From positions 248,001 through 312,000 of the forward strand of contig NZ_RPHB01000006.1 of assembly GCF_019343195.1 (NCBI RefSeq): a DNA stretch of 64,000 bases, in the 5' to 3' direction. Each line of letters starts with the position of its first letter. Within the stretch, counting starts at the first letter, position 1. The DNA is from Arthrospiribacter ruber (lineage in GTDB: Bacteria; Bacteroidota; Bacteroidia; Cytophagales; Cyclobacteriaceae). The notes beneath the pieces were generated by a model. It saw nothing but the letters and a program-made list of their open reading frames with translations, had not been told where the DNA came from and did no database searches. Shown in pieces: positions 7,999 to 18,000 of the stretch. Both the position numbers and the translations under genes were made by a program.

Positions 7999-10431
7999 TC
8001 AGAATATTTTTTCCTTTAATCCTTTTTTATATGCTATATAATTAGTGCTCAATGTGGTGAAAACCACTACTGAAATACTGCTTATCGGCATCAGAATGGC
8101 GCAGAATACCGGACTGACCAAGCCCTGCACAGCGAAGAAAACACCAATGGTATTGTAGGTGAAGCTCAGCCCAAAACTTGCCTTTATAATTTTGCGGCTT
8201 GTCTTGGCAAATTCCAGGAAAGCAGGCAGCTTATCCATCACAGAAGCATCCATAATGGCATCAGAGGCAGGTGAAAAATTACTGACCTTGTCTGTAACGG
8301 CTATACCTACATGGCTTTCCTGTAATGCTCCGGCATCATTGAGACCATCCCCCACCATGAGGGTGGTGGCGCCTTCATCGTTAAGTGCACTGAGGTAGCA
8401 GAGCTTGTCTTTTGGGCTTTGATTGAAATTCAGCTTGACTTCGTCACCAAACAGCCTTTTTAAATGATCTCTTTCATGATCTTGATCACCTGAGAGCAGG
8501 TGCACTGTTCTTTCACTTTCCAGATTTTTGACGACCTGATCGATATTTTTTCTGAGGCCGCTCTGTATAAAAAAGTATCCTAACACATTACCTTCTACAG
8601 AGAAAAAAACCAGGTTGCCGCCTTCAGGCAAATTTTGACCGGAAGCGCCCACGAATGAAGCCGAACCTAATTTCACTTCCTGATCTTTGTAAACACCTCT
8701 AAGACCCTGTCCATGAACTTCTTCCACATTCACCAATTTTTCGGGAATTACATTTTTCATCCAGGCATTGATCCTATTGCTCAAAGCATGGGTAGATTGA
8801 CTTACCAAACCTTTGATGATAGATTTGGATTCTTGGGACAATTCCTCACCTTGGAAGCTTACCTTCGCCTGAGAAGGAGCTGTCAAGGTTCCTGTTTTAT
8901 CAAAGACAACCGTGTCTGTTTTTGCAAGTTTTTCGATCACTTGGGCATTTTTGAGGTAGAATTTACCTTGCCCCAAGACCCTAAGTGAGTTTCCCAAAGT
9001 AAATGGAGTCGACATGGCAAGAGCACATGGACAGGTAATGATCAATACTGAGGTGAAAGCCAAGATCCCCAAGGAAACTTCTCCTAGATAAAGCCAAAAA
9101 GCCAAAGCTGATAATGCAATCAGAATAACTGTAACAGTGAATTTTCCTGAGATTTTGGTGGCTAAAGATTCCAGCCCCTTTTCTTTTGACTTATCAAATG
9201 TGTCACTGTTCCACAGGTCAGTGAGATAGCCTTGCGAAGGGGACTTTTGGACTGCCAGCATGATGGCCCCACCTTTTTGTCTGCCGCCAGCATAGATCAG
9301 CTCTCCTTTTTTTCTGATCACAGGTACTTCTTCTCCTGTAACAAAACTGTAATCCACTGCTGCTTCCCCATCCAGGAGAATACTGTCAGAGGGGATAAGT
9401 TCTTCATTTCTTACCAAAATGATATCTCCAACATTAAGCTTGGAAAGGGGGATTACTTCTTCCCTATCTGCCACTACCCTGCTTACTGCTATTGGGAAAT
9501 AAGATTTGTAATCCCGGTCAAAAGAAAGCGTGTCATAGGTCTTTTGCTGGTAATATTTTCCTATCAGGAGAAAAAAGAGCAGCCCTCCCAATGTATCCAT
9601 GTAGCCTTCATTTCCCAAAAGGAAAATGTCATAAAGGCTATAGAAAAACAGGGTCAAAATCCCTATTGCAATGGGCACATCCATATTGATGGCTTTGTTG
9701 CGGATAGATATCCAAGCAGACCGATAATAATCTGTCGCGGAGTAAAAAAATACCGGAAGTGCCAGCATGACATTCAGGTAATTGAAGGTCTTTTTGAACC
9801 CATTGCCCAATAGCTCAGCTTCCGCAAAGTACTCAGGAAGGCTGAACAGCATCATATTGCCAAAACAAAATCCTGCTACTGCAAGGCGGTATATCAACCT
9901 CTTATTGGATGGGGAAACTGTCTTTCTTTCACTGTCCGCAAGGTTGATATGTGGTTCATATCCGATTTTGGAAAGCAATACTACCACTTCCTTAAGGCTG
10001 ACTTTTTGGTGGGCAAACTTCACTTGCACTTTTTTCTTGATGAAGTCCACTCTGCCTGACACTATTCCCTCATTGAGCTTGTGGAGGTTTTCCAACAGCC
10101 AAATGCAGGAAGCGCAATGTATCAAAGGAATATAGAAAGTAATATGGGTTTCGTCTTCATTCCTGAAGTCGACCAGCTTTTTTATGATATCCACATCATC
10201 CAGGTAATCAAACCTATTGTCTCGTTTGGCACTGTTCTTTTGATTGATTCCTGGACTATCGGCAATGTCGTAATAGCTACAAAGGTCATTATCACTAAGT
10301 ACTTCGTATACCAGCTTACAGCCTGTACAACAAAACTCTTTTTGATCAAAATGAAGGATATCTTCCTTGCATGCCTCACCGCAATGGTAGCAAGTATGAG
10401 TAGAAATCGGGGTATCAGTTATCTTTCCCAT
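7999..10431 (-). CDS. ccoI: copper-transporting P1B-type ATPase CcoI (FixI)
   Basis: CcoI is an inner-membrane copper ATPase that supplies copper for cbb3 assembly. The 810-residue protein starts with a cysteine-rich metal-binding segment (C14-x2-C17, C34-C35-x2-C38) typical of cbb3-linked ATPases. It continues with an HMA domain (C106-A-S-C109), the transmembrane metal motif C467-P-C469, the phosphorylation site D511-KTGT and the hinge GDGLND near 700. The linked ccoS and ccoNO genes support copper export for oxidase assembly over detoxification. It begins 15 bases after the universal-stress-like gene. Confidence 0.95.
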   Translation of the reverse strand: MGKITDTPISTHTCYHCGEACKEDILHFDQKEFCCTGCKLVYEVLSDNDLCSYYDIADSPGINQKNSAKRDNRFDYLDDVDIIKKLVDFRNEDETHITFYIPLIHCASCIWLLENLHKLNEGIVSGRVDFIKKKVQVKFAHQKVSLKEVVVLLSKIGYEPHINLADSERKTVSPSNKRLIYRLAVAGFCFGNMMLFSLPEYFAEAELLGNGFKKTFNYLNVMLALPVFFYSATDYYRSAWISIRNKAINMDVPIAIGILTLFFYSLYDIFLLGNEGYMDTLGGLLFFLLIGKYYQQKTYDTLSFDRDYKSYFPIAVSRVVADREEVIPLSKLNVGDIILVRNEELIPSDSILLDGEAAVDYSFVTGEEVPVIRKKGELIYAGGRQKGGAIMLAVQKSPSQGYLTDLWNSDTFDKSKEKGLESLATKISGKFTVTVILIALSALAFWLYLGEVSLGILAFTSVLIITCPCALAMSTPFTLGNSLRVLGQGKFYLKNAQVIEKLAKTDTVVFDKTGTLTAPSQAKVSFQGEELSQESKSIIKGLVSQSTHALSNRINAWMKNVIPEKLVNVEEVHGQGLRGVYKDQEVKLGSASFVGASGQNLPEGGNLVFFSVEGNVLGYFFIQSGLRKNIDQVVKNLESERTVHLLSGDQDHERDHLKRLFGDEVKLNFNQSPKDKLCYLSALNDEGATTLMVGDGLNDAGALQESHVGIAVTDKVSNFSPASDAIMDASVMDKLPAFLEFAKTSRKIIKASFGLSFTYNTIGVFFAVQGLVSPVFCAILMPISSISVVVFTTLSTNYIAYKKGLKEKIF

Positions 10432-10446
10432 ATACTATCCTTCCGA

Positions 10447-11082
10447 TCAAAATGAGAGATAAAAAGAAAGCCTATTGTACCACATTCCACCTTTATAAAA
10501 ATGGAACAACACCTTAGCCAGATCAGCCTGATAACTTTTGGTAGTGACCAAAAGGGTACACTTATGCTTGACAGCATAGGACCAAAAATCCCCTATCCTG
10601 TTGAAATTGAACTTAATAAATGATGTTTCTGCGGTTTTGGAAGCAAGTAGTTGTACGATTTCCTGCTCTTCCCTCTGCTTGGATTTTGGAATAAAACAAG
10701 GAGATATGATTGTAGCATTGCTATCATGGATATTTTCTTCAAAAAGCTCCACAAAGTTTCTGATCAATCTGGCTGAAGCCGGAGTACCGTCATAATGAAA
10801 AAGCAGTTTGTCGAAGTTCAGCTCATCATCAAACAATAGAACCGGAATATTGCAGGGCTCCTTTTGAAGTGGAAGAGGCTTCTCATGCTGATGCAGCCAA
10901 TCCAGCACCTTAGGCAAATGGGCGGTATAAAGAGAAGGTCCTTCAAGTGGGCTACAGGAAATTTCTTGACCACCCTGATTGACATGATGCGAAAAGCCGT
11001 CCGGCAATCGCTTGCAAAAGTGAGTGGCAATGATTTCCTCCGGAAAAGTAAAGCCTGATTTGTTTTTGATTTCCCCCTGCAT
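10447..11082 (-). CDS. universal stress protein (Usp)-like protein, first gene of cbb3 operon
   Basis: This 211-residue soluble protein has a Usp-like pattern in its second half: LLFHYDGTPASARLIRNFVELF, a second-domain strand-helix start, then a KHKCTLLVTT strand near the end. The first half is weaker, and the G-x2-G-x9-G-S/T ATP-binding motif of classical UspA is not evident, so nucleotide binding is doubtful. It heads the cco operon, 15 bases before ccoI, and directly follows the FNR-type operator and -7 box. This suggests induction under low oxygen. The exact role is unknown. It could also be a Usp-fold scaffold without enzymatic function. Confidence 0.65.
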   Translation of the reverse strand: MQGEIKNKSGFTFPEEIIATHFCKRLPDGFSHHVNQGGQEISCSPLEGPSLYTAHLPKVLDWLHQHEKPLPLQKEPCNIPVLLFDDELNFDKLLFHYDGTPASARLIRNFVELFEENIHDSNATIISPCFIPKSKQREEQEIVQLLASKTAETSFIKFNFNRIGDFWSYAVKHKCTLLVTTKSYQADLAKVLFHFYKGGMWYNRLSFYLSF

Positions 11083-11103
11083 GGCATTCTTTGTTTGATG
11101 TTA

Positions 11104-11111
11104 CAAATCTA
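11104..11111 (-). promoter_or_regulatory. -7 element of the cbb3 operon promoter
   Basis: On the minus strand this reads TAGATTTG, a perfect TAnnTTTG. No -33 TTTG is present at 17-21 bases upstream. The FNR-type palindrome centre lies 58.5 bp upstream of the final G. With a start site near 11101 this corresponds to the class I activator position around -61.5. Confidence 0.6.
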
Positions 11112-11150
11112 GAGGGGGCAGTATTGGAATAGAGTGACAAATAGAAGGTC

Positions 11151-11174
11151 TAAACATGATAAAAATCATGTTTA
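11151..11174. promoter_or_regulatory. FNR/CRP-type palindromic operator of the cbb3 operon
   Basis: This is a perfect 10-bp inverted repeat: TAAACATGAT (11151-11160), spacer AAAA, then its exact reverse complement (11165-11174). The core ATGAT-N4-ATCAT has the spacing of the FNR consensus TTGAT-N4-ATCAA. It lies 69 bases before the ATG of the Usp-like gene. On the other side it faces only the decayed DUF1080 gene. A near copy precedes hemN. The binding protein is not encoded in this window. Confidence 0.75.
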
Positions 11175-11227
11175 GCATCGGTTGCAAAAAATTCTGGCTT
11201 TTTCCCTTCTATTTTTTAATTTAAGGA

Positions 11228-11530
11228 ATGCAAAAACATATTCTTTTACTCTTGGTTCTCGCTTCCTTCAGATTAAAATCTTCTGTAGCCCAAACTCTTT
11301 TCAATGGAAAAGAAAGAAGAATCAGAAATCTGACAGAAGGATCAGAGAGGCCTCTCGGGGAATGGAACCAAATGATCATAGACTGCAAAGAAGATCAGAT
11401 CACTGATTAGGTAAATGGAGACATGGTCAATCATGGATTTAATGCTACTGCTCAAAAGGGCCAGATTGCAATTCAGGCTGAAGGTGCTGAAGTAGAATTC
11501 AGAAAAATTGAATTGAATCCATATCCTTAA
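11228..11530 (+). pseudogene. decayed DUF1080 (3-keto-disaccharide hydrolase-like) secreted protein
   Basis: The reading frame opens with a signal peptide-like sequence and the DUF1080 N-terminal stretch TLFNGKE. It then jumps to the family C-terminal segment NLTEGSERPLGEWNQMII, so roughly 100 or more internal residues are missing. An in-frame TAG at 11408-11410 interrupts it. The frame then resumes perfectly with VNGDMVNHGFNA, GQIAIQAEGAEVEFRKIEL and a stop at 11528-11530. This is clearly a deletion plus a nonsense mutation of a secreted DUF1080 protein. The end overlaps the stop of the large surface protein gene on the other strand by four bases. Confidence 0.85.
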
Positions 11531-14500
11531 AATAAAGCTGTCACCTGCATCCTTCCAATATGAACGAGTCTGCCAAGCCCCTCAGAATTTCTGCCCTCAT
11601 AGACCATGTTCATTTGAAGCCCTTCTCCGATTTTTTGTAACCAGTTCAGGGTCCAAGTGACATTGCTTCCATTGGTAAGGGCCTGAAGCATCTCATAACC
11701 GGCAGGCGAGTTAGCTATACCATTGTAATCAATATGAATGTACCTGAAATTGGCATTAATCGTGGTCTTGATGGCCTTTGCATACCTGAAATCCAAACCG
11801 GTCTGATGCAACACAGCCCTTTCGTCCAGTTCTGTGTTGGCCAGGTTGATTTTGTCTGTATAGTTGTACGTAAAAGTAGTCCGGAATATACTGCTCGGCT
11901 GCCATGCAAATTCCGGACCTATTCCTGATTGCTCAATATTATAATTGCGGTTGTCCAAAAAATCAGAATTTGCAATGCGCTTTCCTGTCTGTCCGATAAT
12001 CCTGATATTGAGGTTAGGATTTAAGTTGTACCTGGTATTGAGCCTGAGGTCTTTCTGAATCAGGTCATCAAAGCCACCGGCAAGCAACTGCTTATTCTGA
12101 CTGTCAAATATAGAAAAGTCAAAACCATACTTTGCCGATGCCCTGTTAAAAAAGAAAGAGGAGCGGATGACTTGCCTGACAGAAAGCAGGTCTTCATCGG
12201 CAAAGCCTCCGACCAGCGGATTAATCCTGTCCCAAAACTCTGAGGAGGTGATTTTCTTTTCAATACTGACACTGCTATTGTTCGAAAACCGCTGTAAAAA
12301 CTGACGGATACCGCCTTCCTTGCGCCAAGCATCAGGAAATTTGGCATTGAGCCTGTAGTTGAAAATGGTGGTAAAAGCCTGAACAAAATCTGTGGTGGGC
12401 ACAAACACTTTGATAAAGTTTTTTTCTTCCGGATTGATCGCTATATAAAACTCGTTTAATTGCTGAATCCCATCTCCATTGTCATCCCTCCATGCATGGG
12501 TACCTTCTCCTGTTGGCACGGGCAAAAAGACAAATTCTCTCCTGAATTCCCTCCCATTACCCAAAGCATAGCTAAGCTCATTCCTTACATTTCCATTCCA
12601 TAGCGTCCCCAGATAGTCAACTTTCCCCAACACAGTGGTTTCCTTTTCTTGGGAAATCCTGACAAACTCCAACTCCCTATAAGTAAATGTAGCACTTAGG
12701 TCGTGTCCATTGAACCTTCTTTTCAACCCAAACATGGTCTGGAAAGCCTCTGTATCTGCCCTAAGTTCACCTGCTACAGGAAACTTATCCTCTCTGACCG
12801 AAGCATTTATAAAAAATGAGTACGGCAAAGTATCATTGCTGTTGAGGTAGGCTTGATGCTCCAAAAAATTCATGGCCGTACTGACCACAGAATCCCTTTC
12901 AGTATCTCTCACCGCATTTCTGTCTAGCATGATCTTATACCCCGGTACCAAAACCTTGGACCTATATTGTATATCACCCGTGTACCTTACCCAAGATGAA
13001 TTCAAGTCCCTGACATCCGAATCCAGCAGGAAAAAATCATTCCTTACAAAAAAACGTTTGCCCATTTGCTGGTTCCACCTCGCTACATGCTGGGTACCGG
13101 AAAGTATGTTTCCCCTGTTCCTAAAGTTAAACCTATAAGAAGCCAAGTTATTGGCATCCTTTTGAAACTCAAACTCAGTATTGAAAAGTCTCTCATGCCC
13201 GGCAAGGGCGGCATCTTCAGGAGTGAGACTCCAGTCCCGGTCAAATTCTATATACCTTAATCGGTCAATAAAGCTGAAGTTTGTAGAGTTGTATTCAAAT
13301 TCAGTCAGAGCATTAAGGGTATATCCTTTGAATTTGTCAAACTTCCTGTTCTGTGAAAGGACTCCGGACTTGATTCCAAAGCCCTGATTGTTTTCGTTAT
13401 CTATTTCCGAAAAAAGATTATCATCCCTCTGAGATATGGCCAATTCCGTAAATACCTCTTCGTGGCTACTGAGCCTCACCCTTGCCCCAGTGGTAAACAT
13501 TTGTCGCTTGTTTGGCGCTGGTAATGGCGACATAATAGAATAATTGCCTTGCTGCACTCCATTGATTCTTGGACGAAACAAAAAGACAGGCCCATTGGCG
13601 ATCTGTCTGTCTCTTACATAATCCCCATTGCCCTGTCCGACTTCACTGAAAGAAACTGCGAAATGCGCCTCTTCGGGATTGGTACTGTATTCAAAAAACT
13701 CTATCGGAAGCCCTTGATCGTCCACATCCCTCACTCTTCTGTAAAGCACCCTATTCGGATCAAAAGCAACGCTGTCAACCCTAGGCACAGCAGCAGCATC
13801 AATATTATCACCTACAGATGCGAGCAAGGCTTTGTCCGCATCAGAAAACTCAAAAAACAAAGGCCTGTTTCTATTGTCCTGTTCTCGGTAAAAATTCATG
13901 TACAAGGTTACCTTATCGGTTTCCTGTATGTGGTTGGCAGAAATGATGGATCTGGAAAAATTCCTCTCCGCATATTCAAAGTCAATTCTCACCCTGGAAT
14001 ATTGGGTAATGAGCACATTGGGTGTGAAAGTAATTTCCCCTTGATTGTAGTCAATCACATAATCATAGTTGAAGCCTCTTTGCAATTGCTTTCCATCCAA
14101 AAACACTTTTTCAGAATTTGCCATCACGATCACAAATCTTTCATTTTGAGGTCCTGGAATTCGGTAAGGACCTAATGTTCCTTCACTGATTTCCAGAATA
14201 ATGGAAGCAAACTTACCTTTGGCCACAGAAGCAGAACCTTGAGTGGATGCCCGCCACTTTTCCCCGATGGTATAATTGCTGGTAAGCTGGGCTCCTTGGA
14301 CGTTTTTATAATACCTCAAAAACTCCGACTTTCTTTGCTGGAGCACCACATCTCCGGCTGCTAAGTTAAACTTGTCATTGTACAGCTCTACCAGAACATT
14401 GTCGAAATCCTGAAGCTGCTGGGTGTTTCCTTCCGGCTGAAAGGGTACATTTTGATCAGTGATACTTGCCCGAATATTCAGGTTGTCGGCCAGTTGCCCA

Positions 14501-15003
14501 TTCATCTGAAGGTTGAGGGATGAATTGACAAAAAGATTTTGTGTATTACCGAAAGAAACGCCTCTAGTAAGGTTCCCTGATTTGTTCAGGTTGGTACTGG
14601 GAAAAAACTCCTCACGGAAGTCAAATGCCGGAGCAGCCTGCACCCTGTTGTCTTTGAACATCGCCATGCTGTCATAATCCACCATTAGGGTTCTTTTGGA
14701 TACTGCCTGATGAAATGCATAAGGAAATGTCCTGTAGCAAAAAAGCAAGGAGTCGGGAATTTCCTGCCACTTTTCCATTAAAAGTTTTCCTGTGCTCAGG
14801 GAATACTCAAAGGCATATTCCTTACCCTGAACATCTGTGACTTTGATGGACTCCTTTAGTACACTGAGGGAATCTAGGAAGAATTCTTCATTAATCTCCT
14901 GAGCAGGAAGCCACTTACAGTAATCAGACTGAGCGAAAAGAGGTGTCCAACACCCCACACAAAGTATCAACTGAAATAATAGATAACACCCTAACCTGAT
15001 CAT
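11527..15003 (-). CDS. very large predicted outer-membrane/surface protein, function unknown
   Basis: The 1158-residue protein has a signal peptide (MIRLGCYLLFQLILCVGCWTP, ending near LFAQS) and is otherwise dominated by alternating polar and aromatic strand segments typical of large outer-membrane barrels. It includes the stretch ITDQNVPFQPEGNTQQLQDF. Segments of this style also occur in SprA, the giant translocon of type IX secretion, but this protein is about half that size and I cannot assign it to SprA. It ends in a predicted barrel strand (MQVTALF) with a terminal Phe, a common outer-membrane sorting signal. The ATG at 15003 was chosen because the longer frame starts with TTG and would bury the signal peptide. 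It follows the histidine kinase by 70 bases on the same strand. Confidence 0.75.
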   Translation of the reverse strand: MIRLGCYLLFQLILCVGCWTPLFAQSDYCKWLPAQEINEEFFLDSLSVLKESIKVTDVQGKEYAFEYSLSTGKLLMEKWQEIPDSLLFCYRTFPYAFHQAVSKRTLMVDYDSMAMFKDNRVQAAPAFDFREEFFPSTNLNKSGNLTRGVSFGNTQNLFVNSSLNLQMNGQLADNLNIRASITDQNVPFQPEGNTQQLQDFDNVLVELYNDKFNLAAGDVVLQQRKSEFLRYYKNVQGAQLTSNYTIGEKWRASTQGSASVAKGKFASIILEISEGTLGPYRIPGPQNERFVIVMANSEKVFLDGKQLQRGFNYDYVIDYNQGEITFTPNVLITQYSRVRIDFEYAERNFSRSIISANHIQETDKVTLYMNFYREQDNRNRPLFFEFSDADKALLASVGDNIDAAAVPRVDSVAFDPNRVLYRRVRDVDDQGLPIEFFEYSTNPEEAHFAVSFSEVGQGNGDYVRDRQIANGPVFLFRPRINGVQQGNYSIMSPLPAPNKRQMFTTGARVRLSSHEEVFTELAISQRDDNLFSEIDNENNQGFGIKSGVLSQNRKFDKFKGYTLNALTEFEYNSTNFSFIDRLRYIEFDRDWSLTPEDAALAGHERLFNTEFEFQKDANNLASYRFNFRNRGNILSGTQHVARWNQQMGKRFFVRNDFFLLDSDVRDLNSSWVRYTGDIQYRSKVLVPGYKIMLDRNAVRDTERDSVVSTAMNFLEHQAYLNSNDTLPYSFFINASVREDKFPVAGELRADTEAFQTMFGLKRRFNGHDLSATFTYRELEFVRISQEKETTVLGKVDYLGTLWNGNVRNELSYALGNGREFRREFVFLPVPTGEGTHAWRDDNGDGIQQLNEFYIAINPEEKNFIKVFVPTTDFVQAFTTIFNYRLNAKFPDAWRKEGGIRQFLQRFSNNSSVSIEKKITSSEFWDRINPLVGGFADEDLLSVRQVIRSSFFFNRASAKYGFDFSIFDSQNKQLLAGGFDDLIQKDLRLNTRYNLNPNLNIRIIGQTGKRIANSDFLDNRNYNIEQSGIGPEFAWQPSSIFRTTFTYNYTDKINLANTELDERAVLHQTGLDFRYAKAIKTTINANFRYIHIDYNGIANSPAGYEMLQALTNGSNVTWTLNWLQKIGEGLQMNMVYEGRNSEGLGRLVHIGRMQVTALF

Positions 15004-15073
15004 AATCACACGCGAAGACCTTGCTAAGGTAATATTTTCGCTCAAACAATTTCAAACCTAAGACCTGAAACCA

Positions 15074-18000
15074 TCAATTGAGCCTTACCAAGTCAAATTC
15101 GAGGAAAAAACGGGTACCTGTACCAACTTGGGTTTCAAACCAGATTCTACCCCCGGCCGTCTCTACACCCCTTTTGGCAATGGCCAGTCCCAATCCTGAG
15201 CCTTCGGACTTGGTGCTGAAATTAGGGATGAATATTTTATCTTTCAACTCATCCGGAATGCCCTTACCATTATCCTTTATCATCAACACAACCTTTCCAT
15301 TATCGACTTTCATGGATACATCGACCACAGGTCTTTTCCTTCCATCCACTGCCTGTATCCCATTGATGATTAGGTTTGAAATTACCCTTCCGAAAAGCTG
15401 ATCATCTCCCATTACATAAACTGGAATTTCTTCAGTATGGTCAATAAAAGTAACAGTGCCCCTTTCCCTGTTTCTGAACAATTCGATGATCTCCTTCACA
15501 ACCTTCCTGAAATCCATCAGTTCATTTTTTGGCAGTGGCATTTTAGCAAAAGTAGAAAACGAGGTGGCTATATCACTTAATGTATCTACTTGAGTTATCA
15601 AAGTCTCTACTGGCTTTTTCAGCTTTGAAGGATCCTCCAACTTCCCTTCAGCCTGTAGTCTCAAAAGATGCTGTAGTGTAAGCTTCATTGGAGTCAGTGG
15701 ATTTTTGATTTCATGCGCCACTTGTTTGGCCATTTCCCTCCACGCACTTTCCTTCTCTGTGTTTGCAAGCACATTTTTACTGGCTTCAAGCTTATAGAGC
15801 ATGTTATTGTATTCATTTACCAAAAGTCCTATTTCGTCATTGGAAGGCCAATACATAGGCTCATTGTTTTCCAGGTCAGTGGCCTTCAGCTTTTGGGTAA
15901 GAAGTTTGAATGGAAAAGTCAGGCTTTTTGAAACGAAATAGGAGACAAACAAAAATATGATGAATACCAGCACAAAGATGTTGAGGATATTACTCAGTAC
16001 ATCAGCTATAAGGATATCCAACTCCGTTTCTGATTCAAAGAAAGGAATGGAAATAATAGCCTGTACCTCCTGTCCATCCGAACTCCGAATTGCTGAATAA
16101 ACGGCTTTATAATTCAATTTGCCTATACTTTCTTCTAAAAGAACAAGATTGTTTTGTCCTTCCAGCAATTCGGCAATTGCTTGGGGATTGACGTATCTGG
16201 TGACCACCCTTTTATCAAAAATATTGGGCTGGGAGCTGGTCATCAGGTAACCTGTCCTGTCAAAAACATTTATCTCTATATTGGCAGTCCCTGCAAGGTT
16301 ATTGACTTCTTCAAAGAAATCCTCCCTATCAGCTACTCCAGCACTTTGCTTTTCCATAATAGCCGATAGATTGTCTTTGACTAAAGTAGCCCTTTGGAAG
16401 TATTGCCTGTGAAGCTCGTCCTGGTAAGAATTCGCCAACAACCCTAAGATAATAGCCGAAATAATGAGTATAGGGAAGAAAAATGCAAAATTAAGGTACA
16501 TCTGTAGCCTTGTGGCATAATTAAAATTAAAGGTTTTGAGCCCTTTCATCAAGGCATAAACCACAACACTCAGCAAGGTCAGCAGAATGTAAAACAGAAA
16601 AAACAAGGAAATATCTGCAAGAATATAATAAACCGAATAAATGGGTGAGGAAACAATGACAACCCTGTCCTCATTTCGTACTCCAAGATGGTGGTACTGT
16701 TTTTTATATATCCCAGCAGAAAAAAGTGCACCGTTTTCTACGTAATTGTGCAGGTCGGATGCCCTGTAATTAAAAACTCCTACTGCATATTGAAGCTCTC
16801 CATCCTGATAAACAGCAAAATCATAGTACCTGTCATTGAAAGAGGCCTGATAATTTTGATCCATAAGAAGCTTCGGAAATACCGAACCAGGAAGAATCCT
16901 GATCTGATTGAGTTCTAGGTAGACTGTTCCGATAAACACATCATCCCTGTACAACGGGATAAAAGCGAAGTATTGATTGCTGCCGATCTCTTCCGTGCCT
17001 TTGATAAAATACAGGTCACGCACAGAAGTGATGTAATCACTTTTCACATAATTGACCCTAAGATCCTGAAGACTTTCCTCATCTCCCCGCTGAAGCACAT
17101 TATCTCCTGCAGCATTGAAAACTTTAACTTTCAGGGCATATTGATCAAAGTAATTGGTCATGTGAATCCTCCTGATTTTCCTTTCAATCGGCTCTTTGGC
17201 CTGCAGGGGATCTGTGAGTGCATTTTTGATAAAAATATCCTCTGAAATCCTTTTCATGATGTCAGAAAGGAAAAACTCCGCCATTACATCATTTTCAATG
17301 AGTTGTTGATTCCCAAAGCGCACTTTGGATTGTTGTTGTCTTTCGAGGTAAACTTGGTGGGCTGCGATTCCAGTGACAATGGCAGAAATCAAACAACCAA
17401 AGAAAAAGGTCAGAAAGGTATTGAGGCCTAGCCTGAAGATGTTTTTGTATAACTCAAAGCTGATGATGGAAATCAAAAATAAAAGATGTGTCAGATAAAC
17501 AAGCAAATAAATCCAATTGATAATCGAAAGCCCTATCACTATTGGGGTAGAAAAAATAAGCAGCACCTGCAATGCGTACACCTTACTATATTGCCTGTAC
17601 TCAAGCACAAGACTGAGGGCTATGATTGAAAACAGCAAGTATCCTGCACTTCCAAAGAAAACCAATAAAAGACTGATACCCTTAAAATAGTCAAAAGAAG
17701 GTATGCTCAAGATATTCAGATCCCATTGAGAATTACTGAGGATATTAATGTATAGAGAATAAAAACCTATCAATAAAACGGTAGAGAAAAAATACGCCAA
17801 TACGAAAAAATACCATCTTTTGTACTTTTGACTAAACTCCTGAAACCTTTGAATAAAAGCCTGGCCCAGTAGTATGGCCAATATCATTGCAAAAGGAATT
17901 ATCAGGCATATGACATTAAGAAGTAAATCTCCCAAGCTGGGATTGAGCAGTGAGGAAGCAAAGCGGCTTGAATCAAACAGACTGAAATCGAAATAATCCT

